From positions 25,610,096-25,674,095 of the forward strand of contig OZ020245.1 of NCBI GenBank assembly GCA_963971285.1: a DNA stretch of 64,000 bases, written 5' to 3'. Source of the stretch: Astropecten irregularis. Lineage: Eukaryota > Echinodermata > Asteroidea > Paxillosida > Astropectinidae. Made by a program: the position numbers and the translations under genes. Below the pieces are notes generated by a model. It made no database searches and was not told the origin of the DNA. It saw only the letters and a list, made by a program, of their open reading frames with translations. Below, piece by piece: positions 15,301-30,300 of this stretch; within the stretch, counting starts at the first letter, position 1, and every line of letters starts with the position of its first letter.

Positions 15301-18300
15301 TGCATTGTGGCTAATGGCCGCCAGCCCTTCCTCTACCACTCTCAGCTCCGCCCCTACATGCTGGGTTAGTATGGGCGTGGCCAGGGCGGAGCCGGTGAGA
15401 GCATGCCCCACGAGGGAGGCCTGGTTTAGTTTGGCAGAGCATGCAGTGATTTGCCTCATGATTCCCTGTGGGGTGGGATGGGGTGGGGTGGGGTGGGGTG
15501 AACAATTAAAGGGTGGGTAGAAAGGCAAGGCGCGTGTTAATTATGCATGCTCAATGATTAAGGAAGATATTAGCATAATAGAAAGACATTTAGAAAAGGA
15601 ATGAGGTACCAAGATTAAAATTATATTAATTCCAAGTAGATTAATATTCTTAACAAAAGGGAACATTGCTCCTTACAGGAAAGTTGATCCTTCAAAAACT
15701 TTACTTCATGTTTTACTTTTATGACTTTTATTTGGTAGAGTATACAAAAAAAGAAATGTGTTGAGAAATTGAGTTGGAATTTTGCGAGCACAGATCTTAA
15801 GTCTGATAAGACCAGTTTCAAAGCTAAGCCTATGAAGTGTTTTCATGTTGACAAAATACTTGTATTTAGCTGCGGTGAAATACTTGTTAATAAACAGGAG
15901 GACTTTCCTCACCAACTCCCTGTTTGTCTGTGAGAAGCTTCGCATGAGGTGAAGAACAGAAACTTGTATTCTTTAATTAATTTATTTGTTATTTTGGCTA
16001 GAACAAATGAAGGGCAGTAATCGAAGAGTAGTAGGATGGTCATTGGTGTTTCAATCACAAAATCGAAAATAAAGTTTTTCCTAGCATGTGCTTTATATAC
16101 ACAATACTTTCAGCAGAAATGAACAGAAATTTCTTACACTTTTTTATGGTTTTTAACCAATGACTCATGGATTGCCAAGGATTGTGAATTTGTGTTTAAG
16201 CTAAGCAGTCATCTTCCATCAAGACATGCCTTATTTCAGGACTCCCAATTTATTCCATATGGATTTTTTTCCATATACTATAGATGAAAATTATGCAGGT
16301 ACTGTGAAGATATCCTGTACAGGTTAGTAAGGAATAGGGGCACAAGCATTCCCATAACTAAAAATTATACCACAGGGTGAGCACCAAGTTTCTAGTAATG
16401 TTAACCATAAAAGTGGAATTCCGTAGTGTATACAATATTATAGCCCTATTAGTATTGTTTAAGGTGAAACAGATCCATTATAATATGGCCAGAATATGGC
16501 CTGCATGCAAATATTTGAGGTTCCGTTCAGAAGAATTAGAAGTGAATGAAAGAGGTTACAGATTCATCATGCTATCAACCCTACATGATACAGCCAAGCA
16601 TACTACACTAAATTATGTATGAATAATAATTGTGTACATTAGGTCACTTTTGTTGGATATGCTGACTGCATGCCCAACTAAAGTGATCTAATGTCCCTCC
16701 ACCATCATAGGGCATGGAATGCATGTGATTCGCCCAAGGTAAATGCACAATTCATTTTCATCGCTTCATGACTTCTCATAACAAATTTTACAACCTCCCA
16801 TTCAAATGTTTTGAATTTTCTTAACACTGTACTTATTCCTCAATGGATCAATGATGCCACAGAGTACTGGGATCATACTGAGGCAGCTTGAGGAATAAAT
16901 AGCAGGGTGGTTGCATATTGTAGTTACTCTGTAGGTTGATTGGTTTAGGTGCAGAGACTGGTTTTATCATAATCTGAGCACCAACTAGGGACGTGGACAC
17001 AAAATAAGGGGTAAGAAGTAGCGCATCTTCTTATGAGTGCCTCACACAAACCATGCTCAAAAATGGTGGATTGACTCATGACGCAGACAAAATTGCAATT
17101 TTCAATCTCAAATTTCAATTCTAGCAAGCTTGATTTTCCTTTCATTAAAAGACCTGGTAGGATCAAATCAATTGTGCAAGAATAAGTATCATGAACCGTG
17201 AACCAACAATAAAACTCCTACACAACTTTCTAATGGCAACCATTTATAGATAAAGGTATGACAAGTAGCGGTGGTATCACTTTGTGCATTTGTGCAATGT
17301 GTGAACAACCCCTTAGTGCCACTATTCTTCACAATGAGGTCTCCTAAAGAAATCAAATTGACATTTGTTTGTGTTTTACAAAATCTAGTCACAAACACAA
17401 AATATGCTTTATTTTTTCCAAAATTATGTGCAAATTTCCTCCAAGATCATAAATGTGTTTATTCAACTAGCAAGTGTGTGTTGCGTTGCAAAAAAAATGT
17501 CCATTAAAAAGACGCATGTGACCCTTTCCAACAGACACGCACATATGGAAAGGGTCGCTTGCTTTTTCACAATGATCATTTTTTTTGTGACGCAACGCAC
17601 ACACTACGCATACGCAGCGGATGAAAAAATGCGCATATGGAAAGGCACCCTAATTCAGTACCCATAGACATACCTGGAGCTGTGACAGCTGCTGTTGGCT
17701 TTCTTCCAGGCTAGCACCGTTGGGCAGTGCCCCCTGGGTGGTGAGCTCCTGTGAGATGCCTAGGAGAGCTCTCTCGGCCTCTTGTAGGGCATCCTGATAC
17801 CCCTGGTGCTCTGTCACACTGTGTGTCATGGTGTCTGTCACATCCTGTGATAACAAAATCAGAGAAGTGAGCGAATTTTCATGATGTCCAATATCACATA
17901 TCATACAGCAGGCATACAGAGCACAATTTGGCTATGTTCGAACGAGCTTCTCGTGTTAACACGAGTATATTCCTGAGCGCTCGAGCGGCTGGAGTATGAC
18001 ACTCGGGTCATCAGTGAGAGTATACTCTCTAGATATGGGGAGTATACTCCTGCACCGGAGAGTATTGCGTGCGCATCATACTCGTGTTACCGGGAGTAAC
18101 CGCTCGAATGCAGCCTTTATGTCTTAGGTCAAGACGGGTCTCAGCTCAACCAGGATAGTCCTAAAGAGAGTCTATTATCATGTAATTTCCAGACATACTT
18201 AATGAGACTATCCTAGAGGTTCCAACTAGTACCCATGTCTTCTATGATATATGGGCAGATGAAGGGTATTTCATGACAAGTCCTGAAGATTCATGTACTC

Positions 18301-21300
18301 CCTCTTTCATGCACTCAAGTGTGTGTCAAGCTCAAAGACCTTATAAGCTGAACATCCTGGATATTCCTCCACATAATGAGCGTAACCTAAGAACAACTGA
18401 CCTCAAGCAAAGTGCAGCAAAGTGAATCTTGAGGGACCCTGCACTTCCTCTTTCAATAACTAGATTTGTGCCATGGCGCCATCCTCCGAGACCTTCTATG
18501 CTCAACATCCTAAAGAATCTTCTACTACCTACATATGCCTTAAGGTATCCTGTCCTCCCGTCAATATCTATCAAGGCCTATGTCAAGCTCAACGACCCTC
18601 AGGGGTCTATGTACCATACCCTGGAGATCTCACCCTAGTGTGGTGTTGACATCTTCCAAGACCTACCTTTGACCTGATGCAGAGTGCTTCATAACGATCT
18701 CTGAGGAATTCTGTGCTTCCTTGGACATCCACTGGGCCTGTGTCATGCTCCAGGAGCCTCTGGGATTTCTGCTCCGTGTCCTGGAGGTTGGTGCCATGGG
18801 AGGCAATCTCACTCTCAAGAGCCTTTGAAAAAGACCATTGTAGAAAGTCCTTAAAATTCCAGCAAGATGAATTTATTTATTCCTAGAGAAATCCCTTCTT
18901 TAGGAAATAGAATGACAAGTAGACAACGGCTTGACACTATTACACAAATATGTCATGCACTCTACAAATGCCGAGTCTGTAGTCACAAACTTGATGATGC
19001 GAAAAGGTTTACAATGAGTTTAGGTTACATATTTGTAGCACCTAACTGAAAAACTTGTATCTGTTAAAAGTACCAAGACCAACAGTGCTATGCTCAAGGT
19101 ACCTTGATGCCAATATATTTTATACGCCCTCAGCTTTTTCTATCTCTTTTACCTTGAACTGTTCAAGCTGGCTCTTCTTGTCCCCGAGGTCAGCTTTCCT
19201 TTCTGGCTCCTCCCTGAGCACCTTCTCCATCTCTGCCAGCCAGTCAGCAAATTCCTCCTGAGCAGTCTCGTACTCACTCCAGTACCTGGCCCGGTCAGCC
19301 AGGGCCTTGTTAGCATCTCTCACGCCACACACATGTCCGGCCAGAGAGGCTGACAGGTCAGCCAGCTGGCCTTGGATGACCTCTTGACCCGCAGGGGAGG
19401 TCTGGGCCTGAATGTGGCTACCCAAATCAGTAGTATGATGAACTTGGGATTCCAATTCAGAAAGGTGCATGCTCATGGTCTAAACAAACAGAAATATTAT
19501 GAAATAGATAAGATGAGGGAGAAAAAAAACCAAAAAAAATCTAAAAACATACAAAGAAAAATTTACTGGAGCGGGATTCAAATCAGCGACCTCCGGAATA
19601 CTGTACCAACGGGTTTACCAACTGAGCTTTCCAGCCTTATGTTGGTGGTGTCCCTAATAGTCTATCATCTTTGTTCGTTTGGCAGTTTTCAGTCAGTTTC
19701 CCTTGTGGTTATTTGATGATTAACCTAAAACATATTAAACAGTTCCTAAAATTAATTATAAACAACATGAGCCCAATTTCATTATTGCCAATAATTATCG
19801 TCCGTAGTGTTTCAGAGGATTTTGCTTAGCAATTAAGACTAATCTGCATTTTCAGCTCAATCTTGGCCTTTCACGAACTCAAGCCGTTGTTTTTAAAGAA
19901 CTTTCTCCCTGTCTGTCTACCTCAGGCAGCATAATTGTTGATTACCCTTGACACCTTCTGAAGTTCTAGAGAATTATGCACCTCCCAGCCATAAATGCTG
20001 CTGGAACAGACAATGATACAATATTGTAGGTACACCAACCTCCACAGCTGCCAGCTTCTCCTCAATGGATGGTCTGTCTCCTGACGGGTCTCTCTGGGAT
20101 TCAAGTTGTTGATCTTCCCTCTCCAGATGGCTCTTGGCTTCCTCCAAGGACTGGTTGAAGTCCCTGTGGTCTTGGACCCTTTCTTGGCATTGTTTGATGA
20201 TGGCCTGTTTGAAAAAAGTTTTATTCCCCATTATTTTTGCTTATTAATTCCTTTATACAAAAAATGAATGAATGTACAATGTTTTTTGTCGATGCCTGTT
20301 AAATGACCACAGTTTAGTTAAGTTAAGTTTCCACAGATTGACACATGCCCCAGCATTTTGGGTGTCAAATGTGCATAACGCGCATCAGCTATAATTTTGA
20401 ACAGATGTGTGCGCGGAATAAATTCTGAATTATTATTATTATTTAGAGCAACTGAAAAGGAAAATACGGTTATTATTTTCCTGTGCAGATGGCGTCCAAG
20501 GAGAAAGATCTATTTGTACCTTTGTGTTGTTGACCAATGTTTGGTAGCGGGACCTAGCCTGGGATAGCTGACCAGTCACAGTGGAATCCATGGGGTTGTT
20601 GTGTAGGATAGGACCAGCACTGGCTACAGTGGCATTGAGAGATGTCTCCAGGCTAAGGACTTCATCATGGAGAGCCTGGGAGGGAAAAAACAAATGGGAA
20701 TGAAATTTAGGTCATGAATTTACGAAAAATTGACAATTGTGAAATACATCAATTAATGGTTTGTAAATTTTCAGCTAGCCAAAACTAAACAAGTTTTGAA
20801 TTGTTTTTTACAATGTCAATAACAAAATATTAGGAATGATATTCCTAATGTTTTTTACACCAGCTCTTTAAGTTTATATACAGCATGCATTTAATGGGAA
20901 AAATGAGGGGAAAAAACCCAGACTTTTTAATCATTTTCCCTAAAATCATTGACAAGTGAACAAAGAAAAACTGACTGGAGCGGGATTCAAACCGGTGACC
21001 TCCTGACCAACTGACCCAGCCCTATGTTGGTGGTGACCCCAATAGTCAATTATCGAATCCCGCTCCAGTCAATTTTTCTTTGTTACCTTTTCAATGACCT
21101 TAAATTCAGTCAGTTTTCTTTGTGGTTATTTGATCATTTTCCCTAAAAATGCAAAATTTATCTCACCATTTACAGGTTTCCAGACATTGCAATGTTCAGT
21201 TTTGTTGAATGACAGAAACGAAATTTGATCAGCAATACTTACCACGGTTAACATGTGATATTTCATCTGATTGTATCTTTAGACTTTTAAGGGCACAGTA

Positions 21301-24300
21301 CAAACACTAACTTTGTCTGATGACTTGCTGGCCCAACTTAGTGAAAGGATGTGCCATGAGGACACTGTACAGTGTACAGAGTCCAATGTCAGGGATTACA
21401 ATTTAAAACACGCACCTGAATGCTATCCAACTGCTCCTGTTTCTCAAGCACATCTTTCATCAGATCCATCTCCTTGCCGGCCTCTTGCTCTGCCTGGACC
21501 AGACGTCCACCAAGCTGCTCGTACTCATGGTCAAACTCCTGCCACTGCTGAATGGCAGCAAGCAGCGACTCCCTAATGCTGTCAGCATCTTGGACAAGCT
21601 TGGACCAGTTCTGACTGGTCTGGTCTAGTTCCTGCTGGATTTGCTTGCATCCAGTAGGAGAAGTTTCTGCCAGGAGTTGACCTCCAAGGGATTGGGTCGG
21701 GAATAGAAGCGCTTCCTCAGAGGACGGTAGATCAGTTATAACAGCCTGTTTGGACAAATAGAAAAGCAATTTGAAGGTGGAATATTTCATAAATGACTAC
21801 CGGAGTCGACCGGTAGGGCATCCACATGACACGTGGTTGCGCTGGATTGTTATTTTGCTGTGTGGCTGCCTAACGGATGGCCATCAGGAGACCGAAGGAC
21901 TACCGCTCTAAGGTAGATGCGGCAACACACTGTCGCGACACATGCTCCCTCTGATTGATTGTCTACATATGATTACTCATCTAAATAGTACATAACAAAC
22001 AGCAGTTGCTTTCCTTGCTTTCCACCACTGTGAGTCAGGTTCAAATCCCACTCAGCTTACCGAGAGCAATTTATAAAAAAACAAAATCTGAATAACTTTC
22101 TCCACTTAAATTATCTTTCAATAACCCATTCCACAGTATTGGATTAACCAATGTTCTACATAAAGTTATGCACAGCACTTAAGGGCATTCCACTTACTGT
22201 CACACCGGCCAGTCGTTCCTGTAGAGTGTCCTGGCTACCAGTGAGGCTACAATTGTCTCTCAATGTCTGATTGGTAGAGTCTGACCTATCACAGAGGGTC
22301 CTGTGGAGGTCATCGTACTCCTGGTGGTTCTCCATCCTCTTGAATGTAGTATCCACAACGGTCTGTTACAAAACAAAGCACACAAATCCTGTCTCAGTTT
22401 TGCCTGATGAGGTCAAAGCTATAGACCGATCCGACGGCACGATTTACTGTCCGCCATTACTGCAGTGTCCCCGCCTGCCTTTTGTCTGGCAACAAGCAAA
22501 TTTACACTCGTATGGCAGCCAGAAGCCATGAAACCAAGTACATACTTCTAAATCCCAGGAATCTACAACTTGAGAACAGTACATGGGGGATCAATCAAAG
22601 AGGATACAGCTTTTTTTGTGTCAGTTTCCCTTATGGTTATTTGATGATTATAAAATAATCTTAGTAAGCTATTTCAGCTGTTGAATTAATGTGTTTTGCA
22701 CCAAACTGTAAACAAAACATGCTGCTTTCAAATTCAATAACAGCAACCCGAATATGTAGATGCATCGGAGCAAGCATTTTTGAATTTTGAAAGCTCTTGA
22801 CAGGACGGACAGCACTGAAAGACCACTTTAAGGTTTCTGAAGTGATGCACAGCTCTGTAAAGTATTACAGACATTATGGACATACCTGTGCAGCCAGCAT
22901 CAGTGCCTTGTGGTGTCCCACCATCTGTGAGGCCTTGTCACTGACTGTACCATCATCGGTCAGTCTTTGCAGCTCCTTACCTCCGGCCAAAATGGAGTCC
23001 AGATGTTCACTCTGGAGGTCCACCTCATCTGCCAGACTCTGTGGGGACAGGGAGAGACAATCGAGGAGAGTAGTTCATTTGGGGAGATTAAACAAGCTTG
23101 CACTCCCTTGAAAACTGAATTCTTCACATGAAGAAAATTGTTTAATTTTCAAAATTGTCTAATAAATTCTTGAAAAGATTTCTTCAGGCTTCTTCATGTG
23201 CTGAGTCATTTTACATGAAACATGGCAGTCAGTCACATCACCAGTGATTCTTTAACATTAAATGTGATTCCCAATAATCATGTGTGCCATGGTACAACCC
23301 ACAGTATCACACTGACGCACTCTGTGGCCTACCTTGTACTTTTCCCACAGCTGTTCTTTGTGAACTGAATCCGGCATCAGCTCAGGTTCCTTGACTAGAA
23401 TGGCTTCTGCCTCTTCGAGTTCCTTGGTCACCTGGGAGCACTGGTCATCAAAGTCATCCCACAGGGTCAGACACTGCTGAAGGTCTTGGCTCTGCTGATT
23501 CATGCCAGCCACCAGCTCCTCAAGCAGAGCGTGGGCATTCCTCCCATCCTGTCTGAGGACGTCATGCCCCGAGGAAGCAGTGTTTGGAAGGGTCTTCCCA
23601 GCCTTGTGATCCATAGCCTGCACGAGACTCTGCCCGGCTAACTTGCTTGCAGTCAGCTCACTCAACCGTTTGGACCTGTCTTGGAGAGTCGGCTTGTCTC
23701 CAATGAGGCCCGAGTTCTGGTTGAGTGTCTCCTGCGTGGAGGCTAACCAGCTTTGTACCTCCTTGAGAGCATCCTGGTACTGGGCATGTTCTGTGACATT
23801 GTGTTCGCTCTTCTTAAGTTGGTCCTAAGGAAAAAAGAAAAAAAGCATGATGTCAAATATTATGACTGCTTGGACATTTGTGTCCTTGGTTATACAAATT
23901 TTAGATTTGCACTTGCAAAGTGTGTGAATAAGAATTGCTTCAACTGGAGAATTCACCAGACGACCAGAACAACATGTCAGTTTGACGCGCTGAGAAATTA
24001 TAGTTCAAATTCAAAAATGGATAAAGAATGCATATGAGGTAGTTAGGGTTAATGACATCATTATCAGTATAAGACAGCAACACAAAAACAACAACAAGAG
24101 AGAGAAACAATGAGGGTGAGTCTGGTACCTTGGCTGTCATGACCAGTCGCTGGAACCTGGATGCCAGCCTGGTAGACTCACTGACTACACCAACGTTGCC
24201 AACGCTGCTATCAAGAAGACTCTGAGCCTGTCTGGATACGGCCTCTACATCGGGCTGCTTACTCTGAATGGTATCCTGAAGAGCCTGTGTGGGAACAACA

Positions 24301-27300
24301 ACAACAAGCATTGAACTGATTGGGACATATAACGTTTAAAAAGAGGGACATTTGTACAGACCTTACAACATTCCACAACAGGGGCCAATTTCATGGAGCT
24401 GCTAAGCACAAAAATTTGTTTAGCACAAAAATGTCTTGCCCAATAAAACAAACCACCGTTAAAAATTTCATTTCACATTCATGGTCAGTGAACAACAGCC
24501 AAAGAACAATCACAGGCGATACACAACACATGGAATTTGGTTGTTAACCCTGTTTTTATTAAGACAGAAATGTCATGCTTAGCAAATTTGTGTGCTAAGC
24601 AGCGCCGTGAAATTAGCCCCAGGACATCAACCATAGGTATGGTGTTCCAGAGATCTCAATTCTGTCAGACTTTCTTTGGACAACAAAATATCCTTTTGGA
24701 TTTTACACCCCTTTACCTTCTTTCTGTATTTCATTCAGAATATAAGATTATCATTATTCCAATCATTGTACATATACTCATTATCTCTTGTTGCTGGGAA
24801 ACTAATGGGTCCTTAGGGAAATTTAACCTGGGCAAAGGTACATTGCAATAATACTTAGAACAACACTAAAATACATGGAAATGAAATAAAATGAGACTTA
24901 GAAGGCTATATGACCATTATCAGCTTTTCTGTGATCAGACAACAAATCTATGGCTTGTTTCAGACTCAAATGAAGTACACTCTGCCACTATTCTTCATCT
25001 TGACATTTCCACCAGATTTAAAATATTTCTTTTGCATTAAAAACAAGTAAATGCTAAATGGTTTTCTGAAACCACAACCTTTCCCCAGAAATTACCATGT
25101 ATAGCTTGAAGCTCACAGTACAGACAACTTAAACATCTTTTTCTTAATTTTTCTTACCTTTAGCTCATCAACTTGCTCCCTCTTGGTCTCCAGAGTTGGC
25201 TGAAGCTCCAAGCCCTTCCCAAGCCTCTCCTCCATCTGCCTCAGCCAGTCATCAGCTTCAGCACGGCTACCCTCATACACCCCCCACTGATCAGCACACT
25301 CAGCCAGCCTGTCCCTAGCATCCAACAAGGACAGCGTCAGTGCGGCTACGTCTTCTTGGTCCTTCTGCAGCTGCTGGGTAATGGCTTCCTGTCCAGGAGT
25401 AGCAGTGAGTGGCAGGGTCCGGCCGCCACTGGCAGTGACGGTGTCCAGCTTTTCCAAGCCTGCTTCTTTGGCAGTCAGAAGATCCTGGAGAGTTTGTAAG
25501 CAAAGAGTAACTGTCTTCAAAACTTTGTATCTACCTCACAGATTGCATCTCAGAGAGGATAAAATATCTGCCTTATAAAGAAATAAGTTTCAGAAACTAA
25601 ACAAACTCTTGTTCTATACTACATGCAATTTCACAAATCTGGATGGAAGTAGTACAAAACTATTCCACAATTGACTTCTTGAAAAGGATGAATAAATTAC
25701 CAGTGCTGCTTGATAGATACTTATACGGAACAGTAATATGACCTTAATTTTGGAAATTTTCTTTTCTTTTGAATAGAACTGAGATCAAGTACTTGCACTC
25801 CATTTGAATGTGACCAGGGACTGATTTCACGAAGCACTAAGATTGTGAATTAATCCTTATTGCTAGGCAAAGTGTGATGTCACAATATAAATCACTATGG
25901 CGATACTGACAACTCATCTTAAGATTAATCTAAGGGCCTGTTTGTTTAATGCACGGGATCCCAGATTTTGGGATCCACATTCCTATGCAGGGTACACTAA
26001 AATTGGATCCGGATCCACAAAATTTGTGATCTTGTGCGTTGAACAAACAGGCCCTTAGTGTCTGGTGAAATCCTGCCCTGCAGTGTACAGCCTTGTGCAC
26101 ATTGATCTATTATACTGACCTCTAGTGCAGTCAGTTTGGCCTGTACAGCCTGGCTGTTGCCTGATGTGTCAGTGACTGATGCTAGTCTGTTCTTGGCATC
26201 TCGGAGCCAGTTGGCAAACTCTCGCTGCTCCTGCTGGAAGTCCTTGTGCTCTGCTACGGACTGGGTATGAACATCCACGGCAGACTGGTAGCAAAAAAAC
26301 AAAACAATCAAATCATCAAATAATCACAAGGGAAACTGACTGAATTTTAATTCATTGAAAAATGAACAGAGAAAAATTGACTGGATTGGGACTCAAACCA
26401 GTGATCTCCGGAATACACAACACATGGATATTTGGATGTTAAACCTGTTTTTATTAAGACTGAAATGTAAGCAAAGTTTTGTGCTAAGCAACACCGTGAA
26501 ATTGACCCCGGTTCATCAAAACAGGTCTCATTGGTGTTCAAAGGGTGACTTAATTCATTGAAAAATGAACAGAGAAAAATTGACTGGATTGGGACTCAAA
26601 CCAGTGATCTCCGGAATACACAACACATGGATATTTGGATGTTAAACCTGTTTTTATTAAGACTGAAATGTAAGCAAAGTTTTGTGCTAAGCAACACCGT
26701 GAAATTGACCCCGGTTCATCAAAACAGGTCTCATTGGTGTTCAAAGGGTGACTTAATGCCTTGATTTCAAGCTGTGAAAAACGTCACACTAAGGCATTTT
26801 ACAAACAGGTTTTTAGAAACAAAGGTTGAAAAGGCCCTCAACTAAAGAAAAGCTTTTCAGGAGAAATCCAAGTACATAATTAATGCTTGCAATTAGATGC
26901 AAAGAATATATATGCTATTGAGAATAAATACAGCAGGATACACAGAGCAATTAATTAATTGTACCTTAATGTCATCAATGCTGGTCTGGTATTGGTCAGT
27001 GAACATCTGGAGCTCTTGACTGATTGGCTGCAAGCCGTCTGGGTTTCTATCCAACAGTTTCTGAGCATGCTCTGTGAGGTTATCTATGTCCTTCTGATGA
27101 GAGGACATGTCCTGCTCTAATGCCTTAATGAGAAAACAAAGTTATCATAATTCATTTCAATACAAGTAATAAACTGCTGCAAACTGCTCATCAGCCAAAA
27201 TAATGACCTCAAATTTATAAAATGCTTAGAGTTAGGAGGGCCTGACGAGTTTCGATCCTAGCAGGATCTTTATCGAAGGCCCTCCTAACTCTAAGCATAA

Positions 27301-30300
27301 TTCATTTCAGTTATTCTCTGTATGTTTTAATGGAGAGATCTACCTCATTTGACAGCCACAAATACCTACATTTGTGTGAAAAAGCAGAATTGATTAATTG
27401 TAGCTTATTGAAAATTGCCAAAACTTGATATGTAATATTTGTTCAGGCAGTGTTTAAAATGTCCCTTCAACTGGTTACATTCTAAACCCAGTTTGTGCTG
27501 GGTTTAGAATGTCACAAAGTTGAGGAGTAAGGGTCTGCATGTTCCTCAGCCACTCTGTTGCAAATGTTCCTCAAAACCCAGGAAGACAGGGAGGAAAATA
27601 ATTGGTTAGTTTTTCAGGGTTTGATTTCAGTTCTGGATTCTGGGCAGGTATGTAAAATAGTTAGCAGCATTCTAGAGAGTTTGGCAATAGTTCTTCTCAC
27701 TTACCTTGCATCGTTCCAGCTGCACCTTCTTCTCTCCTAGCGTTGATTTCAGCTCAGCAGCTGTCCTGGTTTGAACCTGGATATCACCAAGCCATCGAGA
27801 TAGTTTATCACAGCTCGCTTCATACCTGTAGATGATAACAAGATCAGGGAACCTTTACTACAACCAGTAAGGGGTTAAGAAAATATGTCTATGTCCATGA
27901 GCAGGGTTCTTTGTGGGTTAAATGCTCCATGCCGTCCTAGGGCTTGTTTAGCATCAAAATTCCTAGGACTCACTTGTTCCAGTCCCTGACGCAACTCTCC
28001 AGGGTCTCCTTGACACTGATGGTGTCCTCCAGGAGGGTGGCATAGTCTCCCCTCATGACTGCAAGCTGTGCCTGGATGGCCTCCTGGCCGGCTGGTGGTG
28101 TCTGGGGTATGACTCTCTCAGCCTTGCTGCTGGCCGAGTTGAGCAAGCTCTGGCCACGGTGACGCATGGACATCAACTCCTGATCATGGTGAAAAAAAAG
28201 GGAAAAAAAGACAACAGCCATGAAGCCCCAATGACTATGATCTTACAATATCTAAACAGATTTAGGAGATTATTTTATGTAGGATGCAGACAAGATATAA
28301 GGGACTGAAGTCGACATAAGTAACAGACGTTAACAGTAACAAAGCTTCCAGCAAGGTAATCCTTCGCAGGTGAGACTATCGTGTGTTTAGCTGGATACCT
28401 GTAAGTCCTGAAGCCTGGAGCAGACTTCAGGCTTCTCTCCTGCTGCTTTCTGGCAGCTGGACAGTGTCTCCTTTGCAGCCTCCAGCCACTTGTAGAAATC
28501 CTCCACGGCAGTCTGGAAGTTCTGCTGCTCAGTCACGGCTCGCTCGGCCTGGCGCAGCCGATCCTATCAACAGACAGCACAAGAATATGGTTAGCTACTG
28601 GAGTGAGTACAGTAACTGGGTTATCTTGACCAAAACCTTGTGTAATGGATGATGATTAGTACAGTTAGCCAGTTTGAACCATACATGGACTAGCCTGACA
28701 ATAGCTATGTTGGCTAGTTAGGTAGCGTGGAATACGGTTGGGCTAGATTATCTCAAATTCTACACCACTCTGGAACTGACTGACAATGGCAGACATTACC
28801 AGAGCCGGGGCCGATTTCACCAAACTCATCGTAATTTACTATCAATCTTAGGACTTATGATGCATTGCAACCCTACGTGGGATACGATGGGTTATCCTTC
28901 ATAACTCAAGTTAAGATCGATCATATGGCTTCATGAAATCGTCCCCTTGTGTAACTATGCATAGCCAGGCAGGAGCCAACTACTGGCTGCATAATGTTTG
29001 CTGCATAAGAATATATCTGCATTATGCAACAAGTACCGGCTGCGGCTTGCTTCACACATGAGTGTATGGTAACGGCTGTAGCAGCTATGTAACTTCAAGC
29101 CAAATCCGATGCTTTTACCTTGAGATTCATATGTAGCGTCTGGTACCCAGCGGTCAGTCTGGTGGTTTCACTACCAACGTGCACAGCGGTAGGGTTGCCA
29201 GCTATGAGTTGCTGACCTAGAGATGTAACCTGGGCTCTGACTGGCTGCAGTTCCTGGCTCTCATCACACAACGCCTGATTAGAAAATGATTACGGTACAC
29301 TCTATAACTTTTCATTTCATTGTTGCCTGCATTCACATGTCCAAATGTTAAAGTGAAATGATGCTAGTGGTGCTAAAACAGACTGTGAATGTTTCATACT
29401 TTAAATAAGGTAACATTTTGTTTCAAATCAACTTCACTTTTCAAATTAAAGAAATACATGGAAAAAAGGTCATGCCAAATAGTGTATGGCATTGAAATAT
29501 GCATCCAGTTACAATGCAATGTTTCTCCAAAACCTGTTGTCATGACGGCGTCGAAGATGCAAAGGGATGATGAAACAATGAAGAACACGCAGCTATGTAT
29601 GCCCATTGCACAAAACCGGCACATGAACAACCTCCTTCTGACCACTTGCCAAGGGCGCCAGCTTACAATGACATCATCTTCAAGAGGTTTCAAGATTGTG
29701 CAAAGATCAAATAAGAACCAAGAAACCTGTGTAAAAAAGTGATTGCAGCTTTCATGGGTTTGTGCACAAACATGGATGGCAAATGAGTACTAGTAAATAC
29801 ACACCTCGGTAGTTCCTAATATTTTACCTTGATTTTCTGCAGGTAAGCTTGCTTAGCTTCCAGCTGGCCACCTTCTGGGTCCGTCTCCTCCTGTAGAGCT
29901 GCCTCTGTTCCTGTCATCCATTCCTTGATCTCCTGATACCGCTCCTCGTAGCTCCTGGCTAGTCCCACGGTGTCACTCAGTCTCCTCTGTGCCTTGTCTG
30001 CCTGCTGGTTCAGGGCCTGGAGTTTATCTGCCGCTGCCTGGAGCTGCTGGTTGATGCGGTCACAGCCAACAGCCGCTGTGGAAGGACGGACAGCATTGCC
30101 CTGGTCCTGGGCTGACTGGAGCTGGACCTCACCATCGGGTAAGCTGGAGAGGACAGCCTACGGGAAAAAAGTTTTGAAAAAAAAAAGGTTGGTGTCTCAA
30201 ATGGCAAAAGCTCAAACCCATTGCCTCTTCCCTGCCAAAGAATCCGTACTCCTCTTAATGCGATAAGTCTGTCTGAAGAGCAGCTTTGCACAAGAATGTT

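Noticed and set aside
15173..15520. 115-residue plus-strand ORF
   Set aside because: Antisense of exon 65 plus its GGGGT repeat.
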